A stretch of 64,000 bases of DNA from the NCBI RefSeq assembly GCF_963422355.1, contig NC_085091.1:5405184-5469183 (forward strand), read 5' to 3'. Position 1 is the first letter of the stretch; each line of letters starts with the position of its first letter. The DNA comes from Corticium candelabrum (taxonomy: Eukaryota > Porifera > Homoscleromorpha > Homosclerophorida > Plakinidae). Below, piece by piece: positions 21,146-30,465 of this stretch. The notes beneath the pieces are model-generated. The model saw only the letters and a program-made list of their open reading frames with translations. It did no database searches and was not told the origin of the DNA. The position numbers and the translations under genes were made by a program.

Positions 21146-21254
21146 TGTAGTATATTAGAGTATTGTAGTACTATATACGGGTACTATATACGGGTTAGTT
21201 AGAGTGTTGAGTTGTGTTGAGTGTGCAGAACAATAGATCAACCAGAACACTACA
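21146..21254 (+). repeat. Gypsy-3 3' LTR (109 bp)
   Basis: Identical by eye to the 5' LTR and followed by ACGTC, the same 5 bases that precede the 5' LTR. Confidence 0.95.
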
Positions 21255-21870
21255 ACGTCCAGAGACGCTAAGTTGCTTAGACTCAGAAAACTCTGACAAT
21301 TATAATTATTTCTACCCAACCATAGACACACTAACTAAACCTGCAAAGCCCCAGTTAGACCTTTCCGTCAATTACAACACAATCAATGCTAAGAAGAAAG
21401 TTCAGGCGATTTCTTGCCTGGTAAAACAGAATACTACGCGACGCGGCATCGTACAGTGGACGACGCCATTTTCGCGGTTCTCGTAAGCCCGGATAATACA
21501 ACTTCCCGGATGTTCCTAACTTCTTTCTAAAATTGCAAATAAATACAGACTTTACAGCAATTTGACAACGTTTAATACTTAACGACGTTCAATTGTAACC
21601 CTTATCACTCCATAATATCAAGCAAATATGAGAGAAACATCTGATTGCTTTTGTCCACCTCGAACTTCATTAACAGAGTACTCGCAAAGACCGCGACTTT
21701 AGTCTGAACCAAAACCTTACCAAACTTATTTCGGAAATACTTATCAATAAACCGTGTTAAACAATAGTATAACAGTCTATGGTAGTTTCACTTATAGAGT
21801 TCACATAGCTAATGGTCATGACATGGCAAGATACCGTGCTTTTAGACATTACTCAAATATATGTATTTGT

Positions 21871-22304
21871 TAGAAAAACTGTATCATACATCATAGAACA
21901 ACATTCGTTATTGGTATGGTCCAGTAATTGCGGAATCCTTTGGTTATTTTTCAATAATTAATTCATGCTAGGAAACAAGTCTTCATAGCGTGCAACAATG
22001 AGACTTTACGTGAATGCAATAATTTATCCAACATCTGGTGCTCTATGTGATGCTCCTAAATTAAGCAATTTGAGCAACGTTTAATTATTCCTTTAATATA
22101 GTTGTATTTTTCCAGTCTTATATATATATATATATTTGATAAAACTAAAATTGATGTAGTTTAAACAAGCAATAGTCTTCAAAGTACATTTGTGGAGATT
22201 ACGTGGTTCAAAAATCGGTCTTGATTTTTATGTATTGCCTAATAACAGCAAAACATATCATTTAGTAAATTCCTCGACTTTATGTTAGAAACCCTACATA
22301 CCTA
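21871..22304. other. AT-rich interval
   Basis: No coding signal or repeat match seen apart from a short TATATATA run near 22120. Confidence 0.5.
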
Positions 22305-22393
22305 CATGCTCCAACCATTGAAAATTTAATTTTAAAAGTTTTTGGGATAATTGGAAGAGATTTAATTGTTTTCCTGTAATAGCTTTTATTTAA

Positions 22394-22575
22394 AGGGGAA
22401 CTCCCACGAAATTACAAGTAACGTTCTCATGATAGTACTAACTGCCCTGATTCTATTGGTACCTTTCTTTCTTAATACAACTCTTTCTGAACGGAGAAAT
22501 TGAGCTTCGAACATGGGGGCGTAACCTTATGGCAGTCGCCATTTTGAAATGATGACGTAGCAATATCTTACTCGC
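22394..22575 (+). repeat. Left terminal inverted repeat
   Basis: Pairs with 23701-23882. It contains GAACGGAGAAATTGAGCTTC and CAGTCGCCATTTTGA, both found inverted at the right end. Confidence 0.9.
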
Positions 22576-22763
22576 GTATGTTGCTCTGTGTAACGAGGAT
22601 ATATCGAGGGTCAGTTAGAATTTGAAAGGATGTAGCATCTAATAACACAGTATCTTGGATGCTCATTAAGAACGTCCTTGGGTGTGAGCCGTCTATGATG
22701 CGTGGTAATGTCATTTATTATTACCTCAGGCCATACGCGTACAAGGTTGACTAGGCGGAGAAG

Positions 22764-23011
22764 TGAGATACAAGGTGGTTTTTCCCAAACCTACCAAGAT
22801 CTGGGTTGCAAAGCCCATCACTGAATCAAAGAGCTATGGCTATCTGCAAGGAATCCTTAAAGCAGTTCTAAATAAACGGCAGCTGAATCCACAACCTCTT
22901 CGAAAACACAAAGCCAGACAACCTCCAGTGATTTTACCAGCCAACATTGCCACCTGTGAAAGACCACTCAAGGAAACTGTTGTTAGTGCTCGTAAAACAA
23001 GATTTACATAG
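22764..23011 (+). pseudogene. Transposase-like C-terminal fragment in the TTAA element
   Basis: Open frame RYKVVFPKPTKIWVAKPITE...SYGYLQGILKAVL...LPANIATCERPLKE ending ...SARKTRFT and TAG-type stop. The pattern (F/Y)PKPTKxW, then an NIA..(E)RP.K block and a closing (S/T)RF resembles the end of Kolobok-type transposases as I remember them. No DDE core precedes it; the catalytic part appears deleted, consistent with the short element. It has no good ATG, so it would depend on an upstream exon that is missing. Confidence 0.4.
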
Positions 23012-23094
23012 GACATACAACTATGACATACAAACGCTATAGCATGTATAAGATGGGACATTAGTTGACACAGATTCTTAGAATTAGGTAGTTA

Positions 23095-23700
23095 CAAGCA
23101 TTATTGTCAAAATCATATCTAATCTTGATGTTCCCTAAACCCCACGTACACTTCGCCTTCTTCTGGGAATGGTCTTCTAATAGCAAAACTACACATGACG
23201 GTATGACCATTCTAGCACGCCTGCCCAGTCTCCTAGGAGCCCAATGTGTGAACTGCCTGTATGCTGTCGACCTCAAAAGCCTCTAAGTGAAAGAAAATAA
23301 ACAAAATGGCAATACCGTACGCACTTGTGTCAAGAAACCTGTGATTCAGAGGTTTTGTGAAGGAATCTTCAGTGACATCTACCACTGCGGACACAACAGT
23401 GTGCAGAACGTCGTCGTTGAGGCAGACAAGCTCAAAAGTTGCGTGTTCTACCACACACCGTAAACCACAGAGTCTCTAACTTAGCGCGTCAAACTCTTGG
23501 CAGCAAAGGCAGTGGGCATGACGACACACTGACCGCATGTGCACCAGTCTGAGTTGACCAAGCGCTCGGGGATTCCGTCCCCTGTGTCCGAATCAATTTC
23601 ATGAGAGTTTCCCGAACTCGAACTGCTCTCAGCGTCATCACATTCGGGCTCAAAACTGTACGGAAGCTACGCCATATATTCTGATGACAACACATGCGCA
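23095..23700 (-). pseudogene. P2X7 C-terminal-domain-like protein (degenerate) inside the TTAA element
   Basis: On the - strand, starting just inside the right inverted repeat, come LPYSFEPECDDAESSSSSG (about 23670-23610), then DWCTCGQCVVMPTA (about 23550-23505), CCQEFDAL (next frame), CVVEHATFELVCLNDDVL (about 23460-23405), and in a third frame AYRQFTHWAP, RRLGRRARMVIPSCVVLLL (about 23270-23190). This series of Cys pairs, the HxxFxxVCLN block and AYRQF...LG(R)xxRxVIPSC match the zinc-binding cytosolic ballast domain of vertebrate P2X7, which also occurs as stand-alone proteins in invertebrates. At least three frame changes and some stops make it nonfunctional here. Confidence 0.7.
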
Positions 23701-23882
23701 ATCGGTAAGATATTCGTACGTCATCATCTCAAAATGGCGACTGCCATAGGGTTACACCCCCACGTTGGAAGCTCAATTTCTCCGTTCAGAAAGAGTTCTA
23801 TTAAGAAAGAAAGGTACCAATATAATCAGGTCACTTAGTACTATCATGAGAACGTTACTTCTATTTTCATGGGAGTTCCCCT
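23701..23882 (-). repeat. Right terminal inverted repeat
   Basis: Reverse complement of 22394-22575, ending GAGTTCCCCT before TTAA. Confidence 0.9.
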
Positions 23883-24358
23883 TTAATTAATAGCTTAACT
23901 TCAAGTAGCAATGCCAGAATTCATTGGAAACACAGCACTAGATGTGCTGAGTACTGAGTAGTACGTATGATTGTTTGAAATTATTTCTATAGCAATTGTG
24001 TGGAACTATATCCTTCTTTTATTGCATGAATTGTAAAAGCTAATGGATTGCGCTCTAAGTGTGTTGTTGAGTTAGTCAGAGGTGGTGTTGGCAGCCCAAA
24101 ACTGGTCGAGACCTACTGAATGCATTTGTGTTGACTGACTGTTCAAGTGTTGTGCTATGCTGTTCAAGTATGTTGATGTGACGCGCTTACGCGTAAAGGT
24201 GTCGTGGTGATTACAGTGAACACATTGAGTCAATGTCAAAACAGGGTAAATGAGGAGCTGATACAAGAATTATGCAACCTACTTTGGCTTACCATTACCA
24301 ATGCACATTTTCTGTCCGGCAGGCCAAAAGTCGGACGCATGAACCTCAGTTTTAATTT

Positions 24359-24360
<2 letters not shown>

Positions 24361-24423
<63 letters not shown>
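24361..24423. repeat. (TG)n microsatellite
   Basis: About 31 uninterrupted TG units, followed by degenerate TG to about 24455. Confidence 0.95.
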
Positions 24424-24424
<1 letters not shown>

Positions 24425-24877
24425 CTGTGTGTGTGTCGGTATGTGTGTCTGTGTGTACCAGTTGACAGTATAGAATTGGTCAAGTATGAGGGACAACAAT
24501 ATGATCTGGTTCACGTGATTCAATGAGTCCCTTAGAAGGTATCGTACACATGTTACTGTACACAGTTTGCAGTCACTGCTTTTGCAAAGAGATAGAACTT
24601 GGCACAAAAGGCCAATGAAGCAAACTGCCTCCCACGTAATTTCGACAGTTTGAATAATGATGATGACTAGCTGCTACGTCTGAGCAACAGATTCATTGTC
24701 ATGCACACCTGGGAGCAGAGACTTCAACCAATCATACATGATTGGTTGTGAATCGATTGACCTTGTAAACTGTGATCGATGCCATGCTAGCCAGAGGTCT
24801 TACAACACTTGCCGAACGTAATCAGCAAGTATTTACACACACAAATCTCATAAACTTTTCATTATGAATCTGATCAA

Positions 24878-25456
24878 CTTTTCTTATGGAATTTTTATCT
24901 TCTCAATTCTTTCCTCTTTCATACTGTTACTGCTGGCTTATCAAATACTGGTGAGATGTATGCTACATGTAACTGAGTATTGATATGCAACTGTCTCTGT
25001 GTTGTATAGTTGTCTCAGAAATATTGGAGAGAAGCTAATTTTACTGGGTCTATTCGGCAACATTTGGCATATACAATGGAGTCTGATCAACTCTTCTTAT
25101 GGAACTTTGTCGGCTCAAGCTCTTTCCTCATTGATATTGTTACAATGCTGGCTTATCAAATATTGGTGAGATGTATGTCACAATTGAGTGTTAATGATAT
25201 CTCAATTTCAGCTGTGTCGTACAGGTGTTTGAAGTACTGGAAAAAAGATACAATTTTGACTCACTTCTATGCGACTTTCAACACCCCTCGACCTCAACAT
25301 TCTGTAATGGGATGTTCCACGTGACCTCTCACCTGACACGATCCGCCTATTCTACAAGATCTGTTCAATTTTTCTTATGGAACTTTTTATCAGCTCGAGT
25401 TCTTTCTTCTTTCATATTGTCGGATTGTTGGCTTATCAAGTACTGGTGAGATGTAT
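24878..25456 (+). repeat. Three copies of an ~88-bp exon-like unit
   Basis: Copies at 24878-24960, 25088-25175 and 25368-25456 share TTCTTATGGAA, CTTTC(C/T)TC and GGCTTATCAA(A/G)TA(C/T)TGGTGAGATG. Each ends in CTG/gtgagat, a donor-like site, and reads as a hydrophobic stretch ending LAYQ(I/V)L. The spacing (about 210 and 280 bp) suggests repeated exon duplication. I do not recognise the protein. Confidence 0.6.
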
Positions 25457-25514
25457 GCCAAGAAGTGAAAAAGATCAACAATCGAGCTCAAACGGTCACG
25501 TGAGCGACAATTCA

Positions 25515-25908
25515 ATAATAATACGTTTTTCTTTATAACGTTGTGGACACTGCCATAGTTAATAGCATCCTTCTATTTGAACAGCTGAATCCCGATACGA
25601 AGATGTCCCATCTCGACTTTCACACTGCTATCACACGTCAACTGGTACGGTTGTTTAGTGAATGTCGTTTTGCACCACAGCCGATTCTTCGCGCTCCTGC
25701 AAATACTCCTACTGCTACTACTGCTGCTGAACTGTTGCCGGCGACTGCACCTGTTCCTGTTCCTGTTGTGACAACTGCTGCTCGGTCAACATGTACTTAT
25801 CAGTCAGCATCTACTGAGAGGCCATTTAAGATGCATCAACGATCTCTGGCCCTGTGGGATGTCTGTCAAATCCAGTCACACCTCCTTGATGGTACTGTAC
25901 ACATGTAA
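25515..25908 (+). pseudogene. piggyBac-type transposase C-terminal fragment
   Basis: Open frame with FLYNVVDTAIVNSILLFEQL (about 25518-25577) and KMSHLDFHTAITRQLVRLFS (about 25600-25660), followed by a Pro/Ala/Thr-rich stretch and a stop at 25906. The order (hydrophobic helix, xNS.iL..., then (H)LDFR/H...I...L(V)) is that of the end of the DDE_Tnp_1_7 (piggyBac) domain. The catalytic Asp residues would lie further 5' and are not found. The Cys-rich C-terminal zinc finger usual for piggyBac is not evident. Confidence 0.6.
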
Positions 25909-26604
25909 CAGCACCTTGTGCTGGCTAACGTGACTGGTGCAGTTACTGTACTTTCCACACTACATTGCTGATGTCACAGACTATGATGATACAGTACTGA
26001 ATAATTATTAAAATTGTTTCTATAGCAATTGTGTGAAACTACAGCCTCCTTTTGTTGCAATTGTGAAAGCTAATGGTTGCGTTCTTAGTATGTTGCTGAG
26101 TTACTCAGAGGCGGTGTTGGCAGCTACTGAATGCATTTATGTTGACTGACGGTTGAAGTATTGTGCTATGCTGTTCAAGTATGTTGATAACAATGAACAC
26201 GTAACTGATGCAGGGATTATATGGCAGCTGCCACCTACTTTGACTTACCAATACACGTTTTCTACTGGGTAGGCTAAAAGTGGGAATGGCGTGTGCAGTT
26301 TTCCTTTCAGTTTAGTATGGATGTACCAGTTGAAAGTCTACAATTGGTCAACTATGATAGACAGCACTAGGATCTGATTCAATGAGTCCGGGCAAATGAG
26401 AAGCTCGCTTGCCTAGGAAAGATTTACCTGACTTTCTTGCTCAACAGGTCAACCGAACTCGCCGTCAAAAGGAATCGATGACACGTGACGATCCTATGGT
26501 GCACATGCGCGTATGCGATACATCGACGAACTTGCGGAAACAGGTGCACAGAACGCGAGGCTGCACAGTAGCGCTCGTGACAGCTGACAGTTTCCGCTTT
26601 CAGC

Positions 26605-27663
26605 ATGACTGCTTTATTCACCTTCCCCGAATTGAACGTTTCAAACTATCCTGTAGATGACGTGGCCATGAAACTCTACCCTGATGAGGCACCCCGTGAC
26701 TTCGTTCCTCTTGACGTGTACGGCGATGGTAACTGTCTCTTCAGAGCAGCAAGCCTAGTAGCCTCAGGGAATGAACAAAATCATGGCCAATTTCGCAAGC
26801 TCGTCATGAAGGAGTTGCGAGGCAACGCGGATTATTGCGCCGATCTTTTCTTTCCTCAAGCGGAGAACCAACAAGCTAAGGAAGTGTCCATTTCCATCCT
26901 CTCGCAGACACTTTGTGATGCTCCTAGCCGCATTTTCTCAGAATGTTTGGCGTCTAACATGGAACTGCGCGATGCCTATATTGATGCAGTACGACATGCG
27001 GCCACAGTTGGTGAGAAATCGCGCGTTTGGTCTGGAATGCTGGAAATGGCAGCCTTGGCTAGCGTGCTCAAACGCTCTGTTCACTCCATTTATCCAAGAC
27101 AGTTCATGCAAGCCTGTCGAGGACGTCGAGAAACAACGTACTTGCCGCGAACAGGAGCATCCTCTGAAGAGAGCCCAGTTAGAATCATGTGGTCCTGCAC
27201 CAGATCCATTCTCGCACGACCAGTGCCATTTCCGAACCATTTCGTGCCGTGTGTACCAGACTCCATTGCCGGAGATGAAGATGGACGTCAGATTGCTTTG
27301 GAAGAGGTCTGCCAGAGGAAGGCTCAGAAGCGACTGCTACCTTTGCCTACTTTTTCAACCCAACCTCAAAAGAAGACGAAGCAGCAGAGTCTCTTTTCCT
27401 GTCTACGGTTAAAGGAGTCAACTGCTCCACTACGCCAGTCTATAGCCTCGAAATCCAGCAGTAGTATTACTGGTGATGTCATAGAAGTTGTCAGCCCCCA
27501 GCCTGTTGTTTCTACTGACAAGGATACACAATCGTCTTTGCTCAGTTTATCAACCTGCCAAACAGTTGCCGCCAAGCGCTCTGTTACGGCAAGGACAGTA
27601 GACAAGTGGATTCGGGAAAATGATCGAGATCTGAGTTCCTCACTCTGGCTCGAATACGAATAG
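26605..27663 (+). CDS. OTU/vertnin-like cysteine-protease domain plus linker, fused to hAT transposase
   Basis: 352 codons from ATG 26605 (MTALFTFPELNVSNYPVDD) to TAG 27661. Residues about 35-215 form an OTU-like fold: VPLDVYGDGNCLFRAASLVA contains the nucleophile Cys (about residue 46), and FPNHFVPC (about residue 213) the catalytic His. WSGMLEMAALASVL lies between. OTU proteases remove ubiquitin from proteins; in a transposon this could protect the transposase or alter host regulators (inference). The second half is Ser/Thr-rich, low-complexity linker ending in RTVDKWIREND. The next ORF begins in the same reading frame 18 bases after the stop, so one TAG splits a single protein. Confidence 0.75.
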   Translation: MTALFTFPELNVSNYPVDDVAMKLYPDEAPRDFVPLDVYGDGNCLFRAASLVASGNEQNHGQFRKLVMKELRGNADYCADLFFPQAENQQAKEVSISILSQTLCDAPSRIFSECLASNMELRDAYIDAVRHAATVGEKSRVWSGMLEMAALASVLKRSVHSIYPRQFMQACRGRRETTYLPRTGASSEESPVRIMWSCTRSILARPVPFPNHFVPCVPDSIAGDEDGRQIALEEVCQRKAQKRLLPLPTFSTQPQKKTKQQSLFSCLRLKESTAPLRQSIASKSSSSITGDVIEVVSPQPVVSTDKDTQSSLLSLSTCQTVAAKRSVTARTVDKWIRENDRDLSSSLWLEYE

Positions 27664-29756
27664 TCAGAGGAGGACACTGATATGGTAATTGCCTTGAAGT
27701 GTTCGGTGTGTATGCAGTTCGAAGAAAAGCTCCGTGGATGCCGAAACTTTAGTCCTGGGTTCATCACTGGATCAAGAAATCTACGTGCCTCCTCATTTCA
27801 AGACCATGCACAGTGCGATATGCATCTTCATGCTATGTCGTTGCTTAAACAAAGTCAGAGCAGTGATCCCACCACATATGCTCCCATTGCTAAAGCAGTC
27901 ACAACACTGGATGGAGCAGCTGAAGAGAGAGTGAAGAAGAAGTTCAACATTGCCTATTTCCTCTGCAAAGAGCACTTGGCATTTGCAAAGATGAATGCCA
28001 TTTGTAAACTGCAGGAGACACATGGCATCGATCTTGGTACTGGATACAAGAATGAGAAGGCCTGTGCTTATTTCGTACGTTATATTGGACAATCACTGAA
28101 AGAGTCATTGACAGAAGAGTTGCAGCGTGCCAAATTTTTTAGCATACAAACAGATGGGAGTAGTGATATAGCCAATGTTGAAGAAGAGCTTTTTCTGGCC
28201 CTCTACTGTGATCCTCATGGCCATGATCACAAATTGCATGTTCGATCGAGATTTCTAACGGTTCTTCAACCCAAGTCAGTTAATGCAAGTGGGTTATTTG
28301 ATTGCTTCTCTCGAGCTATGGACAGCAGTGGAACCAATTGGAAACAAAAACTGATTGGCCTTGGATGTGATGGTGCGAATGTTAACATGGGTGACAACGG
28401 CCTCAAAGGAAAAATTAAAGAGCATGTTCCCTGGATTGTTCCATTCTGGTGTCTGGCTCATCGTCTTGAACTAGCGTTGAAAGATGGCCTTGCCAACACG
28501 TTTTTCTCCTCAGTTAATGAGCTGCTCCTGCGTCTATACTATCTGTATAAAAAATCTGGAAAGAAGTGCAGGGAGTTGAAGATGTTGTTAAGGCTCTCAA
28601 TCAATGCTTGGAACCCAGCGAGATGCCATCTACTAGAGGAAACAGGCCACTGCAAGCGTCTGGGACGACATTTGTAGCTCACAAAGTAGCTGCTCTGTCT
28701 CGAATAGTAGACAGATTTGGGGCATACATGTCCCATGTTCAGACTTTGATTGAAGATCCTTCTACAAAAGGTGCAGATAAAGCGAGGCTGACTGGCTACG
28801 TTAGGAGGTGGCGAAGTGGAAAGATGCTGGTAGCTTGTGCATTCTTTCATGATCTTCTAAAGCCAGCTGGTGCACTGTGCAAGGCTTTACAAAATGATGA
28901 AATCTGTGTCATTAGCGCTGTTGAAGCCATAATAGACGCTGTAAAATCGATAAGAAGTCTGGAGACGACTGCACACGAAGAGCTTTCCACAGTCAAGAAG
29001 CTCATTAATAGGATGAATCATGCTGAAGAGGTGCCATCGTACCAAGAAGTTGAGGTAGTCGACCTTGAGGACGGTTTGGAGTACTTCCGAATGCATCAAC
29101 GAGAATACACCAATAAGATCCTGACCTGCATTAAGAGTCGAATCACAACGCATCACAGTGACACACAGTTGCTGACAAGTGCGCTCACAGTTCTTGCTAC
29201 GTATGGGTGGGAAAAGTCTGACCAACCAGATTTTGGTGATTCTGATGTTGAATTGTTGGCCACTCAATTCCAAGTGCCACTTAAGCATGCCGATGTTGAC
29301 ATAGACAAATTACTGGAAGAGTGGCACAAGATGCTTAGGTATGCCAAGCGATACGTCAACCTGTGTTTGGATTATGCTAGTGTTTGGTACAAGCTGTTCA
29401 GTGTTGCAGACGCCAAGCAATGGAGCAATATTCTCGCATTATTAGAACTCTTGTTTTGTCTTCCCATGTCCAATGGCCGAGTAGAGCGTACATTCTCTCA
29501 AATGAAGTTAATAAAGACAGACCGAAGATGTAACCTTGGTGAAGCTAGTCTTGACAGTCTTCTTCGGATAGAGATGGAAGGGCCAGAGTTCCTGGCATGG
29601 GATAGCTCTCGCGCAGTGCAGCTGTGGTGGACAGATACATGCCGTAGACAAGTACAGGATACAAGAGAAGCACCAAACAGCAGCCTTCAAGAGTCTGGTG
29701 ATGAGGAACTCGCCGCTGCCTTTGATCTTGATGACTGGGAGTCCTTGCTGCTGTAG
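27664..29756 (+). pseudogene. hAT transposase (ZNF862/KIAA1586-like), one frameshift
   Basis: Two frames, to about 28578 and from about 28578 to TAG 29754. A zinc finger is at the start (KCSVCMQFEE...FQDHAQCDMHLHAM). The RNase H-like catalytic residues are all visible: FFSIQTDGSSDIANVEEEL (first Asp, about 28140), LIGLGCDGANVNMG (second Asp, about 28365), and NGRVERTFSQMKLIKTDRR (Glu, about 29480), plus the CxxH of PFWCLAHRLELALKD (about 28445). The last block is the hAT dimerisation domain (LLELLFCLPMSNGRVERTFS). The break is a single-base deletion in ...GCAGGGAGTTGAAGATG... So the core is nearly intact and probably young. Confidence 0.85.
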
Positions 29757-30040
29757 AGATCTAGTATCGTTGGACTCAGTAGTAAGCATGAACTGAACTG
29801 ACACTTCCGATGACAGCAGACTGTATTTTGGCTGCTTTACTAATATGTAGTTCTTTGGCTTAGTACGTACTGTTGCAAACATTGAAATCAATTTCACGTG
29901 ACCATCAACAGCATTGTCCGGTCATGTCCGGCCATTTGTCATTATGGCCTGACATTTTGTCCGGCCATGTGTAGTTTCTTATCGCGGACACTGATTTGTG
30001 AAGAGAAAGGCGGCAAGGAAACCCCCAGCACGTCTAGTAG
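29757..30040. other. Noncoding 3' flank of the OTU-hAT gene
   Basis: Contains two direct copies of a GTCCGGCCAT(T/G)TGT phrase near 29925-29980. No gene seen. Confidence 0.4.
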
Positions 30041-30158
30041 TGTTACAGTGATATGTGTTTCCCCGGATTACAAGTTTCCCCGCACATATTTACCTAGCGT
30101 TTTGTGTGTCCCGCAAACATATCACCGGACTGTCTACATCAAAGATAAGGCAAGAGCG

Positions 30159-30306
30159 CATGCTCCAACCATTCAAAATTTAATTTTAAGTTTTTGAGAT
30201 AATTGGAAGAGATTTTCATTGTTTTCCTGTAATAGCTTTTATTTAATTAATAGTCTAACTTCAAGTAACAATGCCAGAATTCATTGGAAACACAACACTA
30301 GAAGTG
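30159..30306. repeat. 150-bp interspersed repeat, copy B (uninterrupted)
   Basis: Matches 22305-22393 joined to 23887-23940. TTAA at 30243-30246 is the single, unduplicated target corresponding to the TTAA transposon insertion in copy A. Confidence 0.8.
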
Positions 30307-30400
30307 TTTACCTACGCTCAATGCAGTACAGTGCACTTTTCACTACTTTCGTATTAGCTGTCTGCTGCGGGGGTGCGTGCGTGCGTGTGTGTGAGCGCGC

Positions 30401-30403
<3 letters not shown>

Positions 30404-30463
<60 letters not shown>
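30404..30463. repeat. (TG)n microsatellite
   Basis: About 30 TG units, preceded by a GTGCGTGCG-type variant stretch. Confidence 0.95.

Positions 30464-30465
<2 letters not shown>

Larger units (their letters stand above)
16885..21254 (+). mobile_element. Gypsy-3: complete Ty3/Gypsy retrotransposon, apparently young
   Basis: Complete element of 4370 bp: 5' LTR 16885-16993, primer-binding site 16996-17008, one gag-pol ORF 17169-21086, polypurine tract about 21131-21144 and 3' LTR 21146-21254. The LTRs are identical by eye over 109 bp and flanked by the 5-bp duplication ACGTC (16880-16884 and 21255-21259). The pre-insertion site survives in the paralogous repeat at 33252-33256. Identical LTRs and an uninterrupted ORF with all catalytic residues point to recent insertion and possible activity. 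Confidence 0.95.
16773..21870. repeat. 720-bp interspersed repeat, copy A, interrupted by Gypsy-3
   Basis: 16773-16884 plus 21255-21870 match 33145-33862 closely across their length (AATTTCCTTTGACACC start; ATTTGT end). The match jumps exactly over Gypsy-3 plus one copy of ACGTC. A third, partial, inverted copy is at about 38995-39185. The repeat keeps short open stretches in both copies (TTAACGACG tail; NAKKKVQA(I/M)SCLVKQN near 21390 and 33380) but I do not recognise a protein. No terminal inverted repeats are evident. Confidence 0.8.
22394..23882. mobile_element. TTAA-flanked DNA transposon with ~180-bp inverted repeats (Kolobok- or piggyBac-type)
   Basis: Begins AGGGGAACTCCCA and ends with its reverse complement. 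The two ends pair over about 180 bp (22394-22575 and 23701-23882) with roughly 90 per cent identity. TTAA flanks both sides (22390-22393 and 23883-23886), and the undamaged target at 30243-30246 proves the boundaries. TTAA duplication is shared by piggyBac and Kolobok superfamilies; the AGGGG terminus favours Kolobok. Inside are a transposase-like tail on + and a P2X7-C-like relic on -, arranged convergently. The coding parts are broken or incomplete, so this copy is non-autonomous. Confidence 0.85.
22305..23940. repeat. 150-bp interspersed repeat, copy A, interrupted by the TTAA transposon
   Basis: 22305-22393 plus 23887-23940 match 30159-30306 (CATGCTCCAACC start, ACTAGA(A/T)GTG end). The match is continuous except for the 1489-bp transposon and one TTAA. 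The repeat family itself is unidentified. Confidence 0.8.
23968..26395. repeat. Locally duplicated segment (two ~400-bp flanks)
   Basis: 23968-24540 and 26005-26390 are related (e.g. TTTCTATAGCAATTGTGTG, GTTCAAGTATGTTGAT, then GTACCAGTTGA(C/A)AGT and GATTCAATGAGTCC in both). In the left copy a long TG microsatellite is inserted. The right copy stops near 26395, just before the OTU-hAT gene. The 24.5-26.0 kb between them holds the triplicated exon-like unit and a piggyBac tail. Confidence 0.7.
26605..29756 (+). mobile_element. OTU-hAT element coding region (no ends found)
   Basis: A continuous 3.15-kb stretch reads as one gene: an OTU-like protease domain, a zinc finger, and a complete hAT transposase. 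It is interrupted only by one in-frame TAG (27661-27663) and one 1-nt deletion near 28578. I did not find the terminal inverted repeats or the 8-bp target duplication expected for hAT in 26.2-26.6 or 29.75-30.0 kb, so the element limits are unknown. A captured (domesticated) transposase gene without ends is an alternative. Confidence 0.6.

Noticed and set aside
24204..24607. ORFs over the TG microsatellite (poly Cys-Val or Thr-His)
   Set aside because: Open only because the dinucleotide run lacks stops.
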